NCBI GenBank assembly: GCA_965228215.1
Contig: OZ245800.1
Coordinates: forward strand, 3,162,001-3,226,000
Direction of reading: 5' to 3'
Length of the DNA stretch: 64,000 nt
DNA from: Maricaulis sp965228215
GTDB taxonomy: Bacteria > Pseudomonadota > Alphaproteobacteria > Caulobacterales > Maricaulaceae
Shown here: in pieces, positions 34,767-43,442 of the stretch
Position numbering within the stretch: position 1 is the first letter of the stretch
How the letters are laid out: every line of letters starts with the position of its first letter
The notes under the pieces: generated by a model
Databases searched by the model: none
What the model was told of the DNA's origin: nothing
What the model saw: only the letters and a program-made list of their open reading frames with translations
Position numbers and translations under genes: made by a program

Positions 34767-36185
34767 CTAGCTCTCCTGGTCGGGATCGAGAATATCCAGC
34801 GCAATGGCCGTCATCGCCTCGGTGGCCTGGGTGATCGTGCTGAGCGGATCGTCAGGCGCGAAGAAAGGCGTGTGGTTGGATGGGATGGTAATGCCCTGTT
34901 CGATATAGCTGTCGAGCTGGGCCTGCGTGGTGCCGCCCACCCAGAACATGAAGGTCGGCACATTTTCCTCGGTGCGGTGATATTGCGAGAAATCCTCACC
35001 GCCCATGATCGGCGGGACTTCCGTCACGGCATCCAGGCCGAAACGGGTCTGCATGGTCGCCACGGCGCGGGCCGCGAGATCGGGATTGTTGTAGAGCGCC
35101 GGCGTGTAGGTCTCCTCGATCTCGACGCGCGGATACTCGTCCGGCGTCAACCCGTAGGAGGCCGCTTGGGATGCGGCGATCCGCTGGATCCCGTTGAGCA
35201 GGTGATCCCGCACCTCGTCCGAATAGGACCGCACCGTCAGCTGGAGATGCGCTTCCGGACCGATGATGTTGTGCTTGGACCCGGCATTGAAGGCACCGAC
35301 CGTCACAACGCCCGGCTCGAGCGGGCTGATCTCGCGCGACATGAGGCCCTGCAGCGCAATCACGATCTGCGAGGCGAGATAGATCGGGTCTTTCGTGGTG
35401 TGGGGATATGCACCGTGACCACCGCGCCCCTGGACGTAGATGTCGACCGTATCGACATTCGCCATGGCATAGCCGGGATGATAGGTGATCTGGCCGGTCG
35501 GCGTGGCCGCAAACGTGTGGAAGGACACGTTGAAATCAGGCAGCGGGAAGCGCTCGTAGAGCCCGTCCTGGAGCATGGCGATGGCACCGAGGCCGACCTC
35601 TTCCGCCGGCTGGCCGATAAGCACCAGCGTTCCGGACCAGTCATCCGTCATATTGACCAGCTGACGCGCAGCACCGACTAGCGCCGTCATGTGCGTGTCG
35701 TGGGCGCAGGCATGCATGATCGGCTGTTCGACACCGAACTGGTTCAATCCGCGCGCGGTCGAGGCATACGGCAGACCCGTCTCCTCGAGGATCGGCAGGC
35801 CGTCCATGTCTGCCCGCAGCATCAGGGTCGGTCCCTCGCCATTTTCCATGACGGCGACCACGCCGGTTTCTCCTACCTGTTCGGTGACAGTGAAACCGAG
35901 ATCCCGGAGCTCCTGCGCGAGGCGCGCGGCTGTCTGCACCTCCATGCGGGAAAGTTCCGGATTGGCGTGAAAATGCTCGTAGAGGTCGCGCAGATGCGTA
36001 TCCCAGTCAGCCACGATGGCCTGGCGCAGGGCGTCATCGCCCGGGATGGGTTCCACAGCAGCAATGGTTGCGGTGTCAGACCCCGCGGCGGCGGTTTCCG
36101 TCTCGTCCGCGGGCCCCTCGCCCGAACCACCCGAGCACGCACCCAGGACAAGCGCAGCAGCAGCGCTGAGCAAATAGCGTTTCAT
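34767..36185 (-). CDS. M20 family metallopeptidase/amidohydrolase lipoprotein
   Basis: A 472-aa protein with a lipoprotein signal (MKRYLLSAAAALVLGACSGG, lipobox LGAC). The M20D-type metal-binding HACAHDTHMTALVGAARQL and the QPAEEVGLGA pair, and C-terminal MGGEDFSQY, are intact. These enzymes hydrolyse N-acyl amino acids, hippurate-like amides or indole conjugates. The dimerisation domain is in the middle (GRGGHGAYPHTTKDP). It probably works in the periplasm anchored to a membrane. It heads an operon with the RidA-like and GST genes. Confidence 0.9.
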   Translation of the reverse strand: MKRYLLSAAAALVLGACSGGSGEGPADETETAAAGSDTATIAAVEPIPGDDALRQAIVADWDTHLRDLYEHFHANPELSRMEVQTAARLAQELRDLGFTVTEQVGETGVVAVMENGEGPTLMLRADMDGLPILEETGLPYASTARGLNQFGVEQPIMHACAHDTHMTALVGAARQLVNMTDDWSGTLVLIGQPAEEVGLGAIAMLQDGLYERFPLPDFNVSFHTFAATPTGQITYHPGYAMANVDTVDIYVQGRGGHGAYPHTTKDPIYLASQIVIALQGLMSREISPLEPGVVTVGAFNAGSKHNIIGPEAHLQLTVRSYSDEVRDHLLNGIQRIAASQAASYGLTPDEYPRVEIEETYTPALYNNPDLAARAVATMQTRFGLDAVTEVPPIMGGEDFSQYHRTEENVPTFMFWVGGTTQAQLDSYIEQGITIPSNHTPFFAPDDPLSTITQATEAMTAIALDILDPDQES

Positions 36186-36308
36186 GATCGACCCTTCCCT
36201 GCCTTACGGCCCCTTTTGTCGAAGCGTATTCGACCCGCGAGGCGGCGCGAGGTCAATCTATTCCCCGCCCCAAACCAGGAAAAATCGTATTCGCGGCGGG
36301 CGCGCTCC

Positions 36309-37241
36309 CTATCCCGCCTCGCTGCGGCGGACCGGGCCCGGCATGTGACAGGCCTCGATCACCGCAGGCGGCGTCTCGAAGAAGAATTCGTGCGTGCGAT
36401 TCCGACGGGCCGTCTTGCCATTGTGGAAGGCCTCGCCATCGGTGCGCATGATCTCGTAGGCCGGACGGTCCACTTCGGGCAGATCGGCGGCCACGCGCAC
36501 GCTGATGATCCCATCCCGGTTTTCCGGCTCGGCGATCACGCCCGAATTGACTGCAGGATCGCCACGGCGCAGCGCCTGGACATGATCCATGCCGTCGATC
36601 ACGCGACCGAAGACAGTCATGATCCGGTCCAGATGACGCGGCCCATGGCCGATGACGATGTAGAATTCGACATCGCCCGTATCGGGATCATTGCCACGCG
36701 CCATCGCCACCGTGCCCGGACAATGGATCGCCCAGGTCTCGCTGCCATCCTCGTTCTGGGCAGCGGGAAACCCGTCGACATGGCCCACACGCGGCGCATA
36801 GAGATCGTGGTCGATCATCGGCGTAAAGGTCACCGTCTCGCTCGCGACGACGAATTCACCCTCCAGCTCTGGATATTGCGGCAGGTCGATGGAATCCGCT
36901 TCCTCGCCGCGACCACCCTGTGCCACGAATCCGTCAATCACGCGGTAGAAGCTGCGCCCGTCGAAAAAACCATCGCGCGCGGCCTGGCGCATGCGGGCGG
37001 AATGCGCGGGCGCGAAGGCGTCGGTAAGCTCGATCGCGATGACACCATCCTCGACCTCGATCAGGAGCAGGTCCTCCGGATCAACCGCCCGCCAATCGGG
37101 GATACCGCTGAAATCGGGGGCCTCGGCGACGGTTTCGACCTGGGCTTCGTCGACGGGTGTTTCCGCCTCGATGTCCTCCTGACCGGACGGCGTACACGCC
37201 ATCAAGGCCAATCCCGAAACTGCCAGCAAACAATGACGCAT
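36309..37241 (-). CDS. cyclophilin-type peptidyl-prolyl isomerase lipoprotein
   Basis: A 310-aa protein from the ATG at 37241 with GGGGGAG upstream. MRHCLLAVSGLALMAC is a lipoprotein signal with lipobox LMAC. The cyclophilin core is clear: SFYRVIDGFVAQGG carries the catalytic Arg, GTVAMARGNDPDTGDVEFYI follows, and VFGRVIDGMDHVQALRRGD closes the barrel. It should act on proline bonds of exported proteins in the periplasm. A C-terminal extension of about 70 residues follows the isomerase domain. A similar gene type is often found near envelope genes. Confidence 0.9.
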   Translation of the reverse strand: MRHCLLAVSGLALMACTPSGQEDIEAETPVDEAQVETVAEAPDFSGIPDWRAVDPEDLLLIEVEDGVIAIELTDAFAPAHSARMRQAARDGFFDGRSFYRVIDGFVAQGGRGEEADSIDLPQYPELEGEFVVASETVTFTPMIDHDLYAPRVGHVDGFPAAQNEDGSETWAIHCPGTVAMARGNDPDTGDVEFYIVIGHGPRHLDRIMTVFGRVIDGMDHVQALRRGDPAVNSGVIAEPENRDGIISVRVAADLPEVDRPAYEIMRTDGEAFHNGKTARRNRTHEFFFETPPAVIEACHMPGPVRRSEAG

Positions 37242-37428
37242 TCGATGTCTCCCCCGGTTTTCAGCGCGCATTCGACCGATCCGCGGCGCAAAGGTCAACG
37301 CCGACGGTACCGGACTACGGCCAATCGCGCATGAGGATGGACGCCTCCGCGGTCCTGGCCTACCAATTCAGAACTCTAGGGATTCCCGGCGCGCCCGCGA
37401 TTGCAGCGCCCAGACAGATCAGGCGGCC

Positions 37429-38151
37429 ATGACCAAGACTATCGGTATCGACGATCTTGCAGGCGACCTGTTCAGCCTCAACATTCGCGGCCTGCATTCT
37501 ATCGCGACCGTCTGGCGCAATCCGCACGCCTAATTCAAGGCTGCGGAAGACACTGATTGGGAGGGCCGCTTCACACCGTCGGTGCGTCTCTGGCTGTCGC
37601 TCATCGCACTCTCATCCTTATTGCAATTCCTGTGGCTTGGCAGCGATACCCCTCTGGTGGCGGCGTTCGCGCAGGGCTTCCGGGATGCGGGCGTCGTACT
37701 GCGGGACGGGATGACCTATGAAGCGGTCGGCGAAATCGCGGCGGTCTGGATCTTCGCGAGCTTCCCGGTCGTGCAATTGTTGACGTTTCTCTTCATCCTG
37801 CCCCTGTTCCGGTTTTGGGGGCGGGAGACGAGTTTCAGCCTACGAATTCGGCTCGGAATCGCGATCATGATCCCGAGCGCCTCCGTGATGCTTTTTGTTC
37901 TACCGAGCATGTCACTTCTCGCGCCAGAACAAATGATTGCGTTCGGATGGGCGATCGGCGTCCTGGCCTGGCTCGTCGACTCCGTGACCATGTTCCGGGG
38001 CGCCTCCCCTGGCAAAACCCTGTGGGGACGCATTGTGCGATCAGGCGTGTTCGCAGGCATTATCCTGGTGCTCAACGTGATCATGAATGTCGCCACCCAA
38101 ATCACGGGCATCATCCTGGTCAGCATGCGCTATGGCCTGACTGTCGGCTAG
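37429..38151 (+). pseudogene. integral membrane protein gene interrupted by an in-frame stop
   Basis: Reading from the ATG at 37429 gives MTKTIGIDDLAGDLFSLNIR and 34 codons, then TAA at 37531-37533. The frame continues without break as FKAAEDTDWEGRFTPSVRLW and about 200 residues with five or so transmembrane segments. The phrase on both sides of the stop reads like one continuous domain (NPHA-stop-FKAAEDTDW), so a Tyr codon probably mutated to TAA. A GTG at 37582 could restart translation of the membrane part. The layout resembles membrane proteins of the DUF3667/Yip-like kind, but I do not recognise a specific family. Alternatives are a sequencing error or readthrough. Confidence 0.65.
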
Positions 38152-38159
38152 ACGACAGA

Positions 38160-38603
38160 TCAGGCGATTCCCTCGCCTCTCGCGAGATGAAGCAACCGCT
38201 CCAGATCGAGACGCGGAAAGCGGTATTGCCGACCTGGCTCAATGATCTTCATCACATAGGACAAATCAGCCGGTTCAGCGGCACGCAGGTCAGCGACGTA
38301 AGTCAGGACCGGCTCCACCTCGCCATTGGCTCGTTCGACCTCAATCTCGATCGGCGCATAAATCTGGTCGAGTTGTGAGGACGCCGGGTCATACAGGGCG
38401 CGCAGCAGGTCACAAGGTGCCGTCACGACCGCACCCCAAACCTGGTGGTCCGGACGCGGGAAAATATTTGCGGTCGGTTGAAACTGGATATCCCAACCCT
38501 CAAGCACGCAGGCCTGGGCGTCTGGGTTCGACCAGCCTGCCTCGCGCAGGACTTCGGGGTTCATGAATGACCCGTAGAAGAACACGCGTTCAGCTGAGCG
38601 CAT
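38160..38603 (-). CDS. gamma-glutamylcyclotransferase-like (AIG2/GGCT fold) protein
   Basis: A 147-aa protein whose N-terminus RVFFYGSFMNPEVLREAG matches the YGSxM/L substrate-binding motif of the GGCT-like fold. The conserved acidic segment is less clear (APIEIEVERANGEVEPVLTYVAD). Members cyclise gamma-glutamyl amines or peptides, but many bacterial homologues are uncharacterised. It lies 27 bp downstream of metG on the same strand, and converges with the interrupted membrane gene. Confidence 0.75.
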   Translation of the reverse strand: MRSAERVFFYGSFMNPEVLREAGWSNPDAQACVLEGWDIQFQPTANIFPRPDHQVWGAVVTAPCDLLRALYDPASSQLDQIYAPIEIEVERANGEVEPVLTYVADLRAAEPADLSYVMKIIEPGRQYRFPRLDLERLLHLARGEGIA

Positions 38604-38630
38604 GCACCCTCCTTCCCCGACCCGTCGCGA

Positions 38631-40340
38631 CTATGCCGCGCCGCCGAAGCGTTCCGACCAGGCCTCGATATCCTCGGCCTCGATCTTCTTGAACAGGACT
38701 TCGGGCGGTTCGACCGATTGGCCGACCGGCATCGCCGTGAGCAGATCCTCCGCCTTGCCCTGCGGCCAGGCGCGGTCAGCTTCCACAACACCGAGGGCGT
38801 CGAGAATGGTCGCGGCGGCGTTCGGGATGATCGGCTGGGCGACCTTCGCCATAACCGTCATGTAATTCAGTGCGGTGCGTACGCCGATCGCGGCCGCGGC
38901 TGGGTCGGTCTTGAACTTCGTCCACGGCTCGGCGCGGGTGAGGTATTCATTCCCCAGCGCCCAGATCGCACGGACCTCTCCGGCGGCCTTGCGGAATTCC
39001 ATGGCCTCGAAATGCTCGGCAGCCGCCGCGAGACGCGTGTCCATCTCACCGGCCAGCCAATCCTCGTCCGCACCCCACTCGCCGCCTTCCGGCACCACCG
39101 CATCAAAGCGGGATTTGTTGAAGCGCAGGATACGGTTGACATAATTGCCCAGCACGTTTGCCAGGTCAGTATTGATCAGCGACTGGAAATGCTCCCACGT
39201 AAACGCCGAGTCGGAGCCTTCGGGCGCATTGGCTGTCAGATACCAGCGCCAGTAATCGCCCGGCAGGATTTCCAGCGCCTGGTCCATGAAGACGCCTCGG
39301 CTCTCCGAGGTGGAAAACTTGCCGCCATACCAGGTCAGCCAGTTGAAGGCTTTCAGCTTGTCGACCGTCTTCCAGGGTTCGTCCGAACCTATGATCGTGG
39401 CGGGGAAGCTGACCGTATGGAAGGCGACATTGTCCTTGCCCATGAACTGGACATAGGTGACATCCTCGGCTCCCTTGTCGGTACGCCACCAGCTCTCCCA
39501 GTCACCGCCCTCGGCCTGGGCCCATTCCGCGGTCGCGGCGATATAGCCGATCGGAGCGTCGAACCAGACATAGAAGACCTTGTTCTCGAAGCCCGGGCGC
39601 GCTGCACCATCCTTGGTGACCGGGACACCCCATTTCAGATCGCGCGTGATCGACCGGTCGCGCAGGCCCTCGTCCAACCATTTATAGGCGATGGACTTGG
39701 CCAGGCTCGGCCAGGCATGGGCGGCATCCACCCAGTCGCGGATCTTCGATTCCACCTTGGTCTGCAGGAGATGCAGATGCTTGGTCTCGCGCACTTCCAG
39801 ATTCTTCGAGCCCGAGATCTTGGAATAGGGTTCCTTCAGATCCGTAGGCTCCAGAAGACGGCCGCAATTGTCGCACTGATCGCCGCGCGCGCGCTCGAAA
39901 TCGCAATGCGGACATGTACCCTCGACATAGCGGTCGGGCAGGAAACGGTCATCATCGATCGAGAAGACCTGTTCCTCGACGCGTTCCTCGATCAGGCCGT
40001 TCTCTTCCAGAACTCCGGCGAAATGCTGGGTCAGTTCGATATTCGGCGTGTTCGAGGTACGTCCGAAAAAATCAAAACTCAGCGAGAAGCCCTCGCCGGC
40101 CGTCACCTGGATGTCGTGTTGTTCGTCGCAATAGGCCTGGACGTCGACGCCCGCGGCGGCTGCAGCCAGCTCGGCCGGCGTGCCGTGTTCATCGGTGGCG
40201 CAAATATAGAGCACATCATGTCCGCGCAGGCGCTGGAAGCGGGCATAAACATCCGCCGGCAGCATGGATCCAGCGAGATTGCCGAGGTGTTTCACACCGT
40301 TGATGTAAGGCAGGGCGCTGGTGATCAGGATACGGGACAT
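38631..40340 (-). CDS. metG: methionyl-tRNA synthetase
   Basis: A 569-aa class I aminoacyl-tRNA synthetase that charges tRNA-Met. The HIGH equivalent is HLGN at about residues 18-21 after TSALPYINGVK. A zinc knuckle CPHCDFERARGDQCDNCG is present, and the KMSKS loop appears as KFSTS. The C-terminal anticodon-binding helical domain follows; the extra tRNA-binding domain of the E. coli enzyme is absent, as is usual in several bacterial groups. It is divergent from the DUF1761 gene, with 118 bp between. Confidence 0.96.
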   Translation of the reverse strand: MSRILITSALPYINGVKHLGNLAGSMLPADVYARFQRLRGHDVLYICATDEHGTPAELAAAAAGVDVQAYCDEQHDIQVTAGEGFSLSFDFFGRTSNTPNIELTQHFAGVLEENGLIEERVEEQVFSIDDDRFLPDRYVEGTCPHCDFERARGDQCDNCGRLLEPTDLKEPYSKISGSKNLEVRETKHLHLLQTKVESKIRDWVDAAHAWPSLAKSIAYKWLDEGLRDRSITRDLKWGVPVTKDGAARPGFENKVFYVWFDAPIGYIAATAEWAQAEGGDWESWWRTDKGAEDVTYVQFMGKDNVAFHTVSFPATIIGSDEPWKTVDKLKAFNWLTWYGGKFSTSESRGVFMDQALEILPGDYWRWYLTANAPEGSDSAFTWEHFQSLINTDLANVLGNYVNRILRFNKSRFDAVVPEGGEWGADEDWLAGEMDTRLAAAAEHFEAMEFRKAAGEVRAIWALGNEYLTRAEPWTKFKTDPAAAAIGVRTALNYMTVMAKVAQPIIPNAAATILDALGVVEADRAWPQGKAEDLLTAMPVGQSVEPPEVLFKKIEAEDIEAWSERFGGAA

Positions 40341-40458
40341 CGCGAAACGTCTTCCTTAGGAGGGGAATTCTGTGCTCTATTTCGCCTGGGACGCGAGCCG
40401 GGAGAGCTCGCAGGCAAGACGGCGTACATAGCCGTCCTTTCAAGGGGAGGAAATACCC

Positions 40459-40893
40459 ATGCCTCGTATTCTGGGGACCAATATCATCGCCGTGCTCGTG
40501 GCGGCCATCGCACTCTTCATGACCGGATTTGTTTTCTACGGCCTTCTGTTCGCGGAATTGTGGATCGGTCTGTGGGGATTCACACCGGAGAAAATCGCCG
40601 AAATGGAAGCGGCAGGTTCCGGAGGCATGGCCTTCGGCTTCCTGATCTCGCTGGCCACGGCCTTCTTCCTGTCGGTCGCGCTCAAGAAAATGGGCAAGAC
40701 CGAATTGATGGACGCCATCAAGGGCGCCCTCTTCCTTTGGCTCGGCTTTGCCGTGCCGACCATGGCCTATGACACGGTCTACGCGGCCCAGCCGCTGATG
40801 CTGCTCGTGCTCGACAGTGCCCACCTTCTGGTCGGTTTCGTCATTGCCGCAGTGGTTCTGACATTCATGGATGGCGTTGCCGTCAAGGACTGA
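40459..40893 (+). CDS. DUF1761 family integral membrane protein
   Basis: A 144-aa protein with four hydrophobic segments, beginning MPRILGTNIIAVLVAAIALF. The motif WIGLWGFTPEKIAEM between helices one and two and the LDSAHLLVGFVIAAVVL end fit the DUF1761 family. Function is unknown. GGGGAGG lies about 10 nt upstream of the ATG. A perfect 9-bp hairpin at 40918-40940 just past the stop may terminate it. Confidence 0.8.
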   Translation: MPRILGTNIIAVLVAAIALFMTGFVFYGLLFAELWIGLWGFTPEKIAEMEAAGSGGMAFGFLISLATAFFLSVALKKMGKTELMDAIKGALFLWLGFAVPTMAYDTVYAAQPLMLLVLDSAHLLVGFVIAAVVLTFMDGVAVKD

Positions 40894-40917
40894 GGCCACA
40901 GCCTCGACCAACCCGCT

Positions 40918-40940
40918 GCCGGCGCGCCCGTCGCGCCGGC
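40918..40940 (+). terminator. GC hairpin after the DUF1761 gene
   Basis: GCCGGCGCG (40918-40926) and CGCGCCGGC (40932-40940) pair perfectly around CCCGT. No T-run follows, so intrinsic termination would be weak. Confidence 0.4.
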
Positions 40941-41054
40941 CGGGCATGGCCGCAACGCAGGCCCGAGCCGCGCACCTGAACCGCAGCGCGATATTGCACC
41001 TTCCGCCCGCTCGCATTATCAGACGCCCTCACCCGGCCATCGCGCCGGACCGGT

Positions 41055-41130
41055 GCCGGCTTAGCTCAGCTGGTAGAGCATCTGATTTGTAATCAGGGGG
41101 TCGGGGGTTCGAGTCCCTCAGCCGGCACCA
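41055..41130 (+). tRNA. trnT: tRNA-Thr (UGU)
   Basis: A 76-nt cloverleaf: acceptor GCCGGCT/AGCCGGC, D-arm GCTC/GAGC, anticodon loop TTTGTAA (anticodon TGT), T-loop TTCGAGT, and encoded 3' CCA. It converges with galE. Confidence 0.96.
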
Positions 41131-41142
41131 TCCTCTTCGGCA

Positions 41143-42147
41143 TCATTCTGCCGCAAGGCGAGTTTCCAGGCGCTGGGCGCGGTGGATGCTGTGCCACATC
41201 CAGGCGTCGCGGATGATGGCCTCGAGATCGTATCGGGCCGTCCAGCCCATCAGTTCCGCGGCTCGCGCCGGGTCAGCCACGAGACGGGACGGATCGCCCT
41301 GGCGGCGGTCAGATTCGATCACGGACACGGGTTTGCCGCTGACCCGTTCGGCGCAACGGATAACGTCGAGCACGCTCGACCCCTGACCTGTTCCGAGATT
41401 TGCCGAGAACCCCGTGCGCGTCTCCAGCAATTGCTCGAGCGCTCGGACATGGGCATCGGCCAGGTCCAGCACGTGTATGTAATCACGCACGGCCGTGCCG
41501 TCGGGCGTGGGATAATCCGATCCGAAGACCTTGATATGATCGCGCAGCCCCAGCGCGGTATCGAGAACCAGCGGGATGAGATGCGTTTCCGGCTCATGCG
41601 CCTCACCGAGCCGGCCCAGCGGGTCGGCACCGGCCGCATTGAAATAGCGCAGGCGCGCCGCGCGGAGCCCGGTGCGGGCTTCGGCTGCCTGGATCATCTG
41701 CTCGGCCATCAGCTTTGAAAGGCCGTAGGCACTTTCCGGCGACTTCGGCACACATTCGGAAATCCGAGCCTCGCTCGTCTCGCCGAAGATCGCGCAGGTC
41801 GAGGAGAAGACCAGTGTCTCGACACCTGCGGTCTCGCACGCGGCAAGGACGCTGGCGACCCCGCCGACATTATTGTTGAAACAGCGCGAGGGATGGATCT
41901 CTGAAGCGCCAACCTCGATGTCGGCAGCGAAGTGCAGTACGGCGACCGGACGATGGCGTCGCATCACGGCGGCCAGCCGGGCGGTATCCCGGACGTCACC
42001 GGGCTCGAACGGTCCGAATTGCACGAATTCCCGGTACCCCGTCGACAGATTGTCATAGACCACCGGCCAATAGCCGGCACTGAGCAGTTTGAGACAGCAA
42101 TGACTGCCCACATAGCCGGCTCCGCCGGTGACAAGAACGGTCTTCAT
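41143..42147 (-). CDS. galE: UDP-glucose 4-epimerase
   Basis: A 334-aa extended short-chain dehydrogenase. The NAD-binding TGGAGYVGSH (about residues 7-16), the catalytic YxxxK in SAYGLSKLMAEQM, and RYFNAAGADP are all present. It interconverts UDP-glucose and UDP-galactose (or the N-acetyl forms), supplying sugar donors. The ATG at 42147 has GAGGAG upstream and lies 4 bp after a membrane-protein gene, so both belong to one operon. That operon has a candidate -24/-12 promoter and LuxO-like sites upstream, tying galE to the polysaccharide locus. Confidence 0.95.
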   Translation of the reverse strand: MKTVLVTGGAGYVGSHCCLKLLSAGYWPVVYDNLSTGYREFVQFGPFEPGDVRDTARLAAVMRRHRPVAVLHFAADIEVGASEIHPSRCFNNNVGGVASVLAACETAGVETLVFSSTCAIFGETSEARISECVPKSPESAYGLSKLMAEQMIQAAEARTGLRAARLRYFNAAGADPLGRLGEAHEPETHLIPLVLDTALGLRDHIKVFGSDYPTPDGTAVRDYIHVLDLADAHVRALEQLLETRTGFSANLGTGQGSSVLDVIRCAERVSGKPVSVIESDRRQGDPSRLVADPARAAELMGWTARYDLEAIIRDAWMWHSIHRAQRLETRLAAE

Positions 42148-42151
42148 GGCG

Positions 42152-42922
42152 TTACTCCTCGGCTCCGGGCTGGGTGCGACTGCTTGCGAGCATGACGAGC
42201 GCGGGACCTCCGCTCTCTGCAAGCAGGCGGAAGCTTGCCCCGATCAGAAGCAGAAGGCCGGTCAGTTCCAGCATTTCCTCGAGCGTCGCGATCAGGTCTC
42301 CACCGAGGGGCGTGATCGGCACGCCTTGCGGCAGGTCTCCGGCGATGTAGCAGGCGTGCAATACCTCGCAACCGAGCGCTCCGGCGGCGTAGACAGCGAC
42401 GGCAGCGGCGAAGCTGAACTGGACAGCGCGCGACTGGCGCAGCCCCCAGGGCAGGAGCACGACGAGACACGCCACGAGTCCGATCCCGTACGGCAGAACC
42501 CAGGCATGGCTCAGCGCGCCGGAAAAATCGCCGAGCGTCTTCATGAAGGCGTCCAGCCGTTCATGGATCGACACCCATTCATCCAGCGCCAGGAAAAGCA
42601 GCGCGGCGGACAGCAGCCAGCGCGCGCGAACCTCGAGGGCGTCACCTGTCTTGGTCTTGGCCGACATGAGGACAATCAATGATGCCAGTCCCAGGGCCAG
42701 TCCCGAAAACAGGGAGGGGATGTTCTGTTCGCGATCGAGATGGAACAGGGTGACGACGCCCCAGCCATCCTCGATGCCCAGGCCATAGACGGCGGCGAGA
42801 ACGCCGAGATGGGCGAGGCCCAGACCTCCGACCGCGAGGGCCAGCCAGGCGAGAACAGTTGTATCTACGAGCAGGAATACCGGGCGGGTAGTCGAGCGAT
42901 TGGTATTGAGCGTGTCGGACAT
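42152..42922 (-). CDS. polytopic membrane protein of the polysaccharide locus
   Basis: A 256-aa protein with about seven transmembrane segments (for example about residues 20-50, 65-85, 100-118, 140-160 and 165-190). A conserved-looking acidic/aromatic motif FLALDEWVSIHERL follows the third segment. I do not recognise a characterised family; similar DEW/SIHE membrane proteins occur in sugar and envelope loci. AGGAGG lies 5 nt upstream of the ATG. It is the first gene of the operon with galE, behind a candidate sigma-54-type promoter at 42949-42964. Confidence 0.75.
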   Translation of the reverse strand: MSDTLNTNRSTTRPVFLLVDTTVLAWLALAVGGLGLAHLGVLAAVYGLGIEDGWGVVTLFHLDREQNIPSLFSGLALGLASLIVLMSAKTKTGDALEVRARWLLSAALLFLALDEWVSIHERLDAFMKTLGDFSGALSHAWVLPYGIGLVACLVVLLPWGLRQSRAVQFSFAAAVAVYAAGALGCEVLHACYIAGDLPQGVPITPLGGDLIATLEEMLELTGLLLLIGASFRLLAESGGPALVMLASSRTQPGAEE

Positions 42923-42948
42923 GACGACCTCCTTCTGACGGGAGGTGT

Positions 42949-42964
42949 TTCAATGCGCATGCCA
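42949..42964 (-). promoter_or_regulatory. candidate sigma-54-type promoter for the membrane protein-galE operon
   Basis: TGGCAT-N5-TTGAA on the minus strand, with GG and TTG at the exact -24/-12 spacing. The -12 box has GA instead of the usual GC. The implied start near 42938 lies just before the ribosome binding site. LuxO-like dyads lie 85-130 bp upstream. Confidence 0.5.
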
Positions 42965-43047
42965 GACGAAAACACTGATCGAAACGACCTATTCCACTGT
43001 TTTATATGCGATTTTTTCATCGCCCGAGATCGACGCATTCGGCATTG

Positions 43048-43094
43048 TCGCAAATTGCAATTTTCAACTCGCAAAATGCGAGACTTGATTTGCA
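43048..43094. promoter_or_regulatory. LuxO-like site array A (two dyads and a half site)
   Basis: TCGCA-AAT-TGCAA (43048-43060) and TCGCA-AAA-TGCGA (43069-43081) have centres 21 bp apart, two helical turns. A half site TTGCA follows at 43090-43094 with the same phasing. The array lies between divergent operons and about 70-115 bp upstream of candidate -24/-12 promoters on both sides, the usual place for sigma-54 enhancer sites. Confidence 0.7.
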
Positions 43095-43164
43095 TTTGGC
43101 ATTCGACGCCAACCAACAGATTTATAGTACGCTGTTTTTATTCATTTTTTTCTGACTTTCGGTC

Positions 43165-43180
43165 TGGCGTACCGCTTGCT
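43165..43180 (+). promoter_or_regulatory. sigma-54 promoter of the polysaccharide export operon
   Basis: TGGCGT-N5-TTGCT, with GG and GC at the canonical -24/-12 spacing. The implied start near 43191 is 15 bp upstream of the first gene (43206). It is the best canonical sigma-54 match in the window. Confidence 0.65.
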
Positions 43181-43205
43181 CCTCCATGGGGCAGGAGGAA
43201 GAGCC

Positions 43206-43442
43206 ATGACCAAATTCGAATTGCAGAACGCAGAACAATTGCGCACTTTCGATCGCGCCATCTTCGAGTTTCTCAAGCGCGTTGAATCCCGTGATATCGC
43301 CCCGGCCATCCAGATCGACGGATACCAGGAGGGCGAACACTCGGTCCGTGCGGTTCATTGCCGCGACAAGGACATGGCTCGCGAACTGGCCCGTTTCATC
43401 GGCTCTGCCCTGCAGCGTCGCACGGTTGCGGAGCTGCGCTGA
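43206..43442 (+). CDS. small uncharacterised protein heading the export operon
   Basis: A 78-aa soluble protein beginning MTKFELQNAEQLRTFDRAIF, with GGAGGA about 6 nt upstream. It is mixed alpha/beta in appearance with many charged residues, and has no Cys and no signal peptide. I do not recognise it. Its stop overlaps the next gene's ATG in TGATG, so it is co-translated with the export lipoprotein. As the first gene under a sigma-54 promoter it could be a regulator or small partner of the biosynthesis machine (inference). Confidence 0.65.
   Translation: MTKFELQNAEQLRTFDRAIFEFLKRVESRDIAPAIQIDGYQEGEHSVRAVHCRDKDMARELARFIGSALQRRTVAELR

Noticed and set aside
43009..43150. AT-rich, repeat-rich gap considered as a CRISPR remnant or phage attachment site
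   Set aside because: The short repeats are dyadic regulatory sites with spacing of about 21 bp, not direct repeats with unique spacers, and no integrase or cas gene is nearby.
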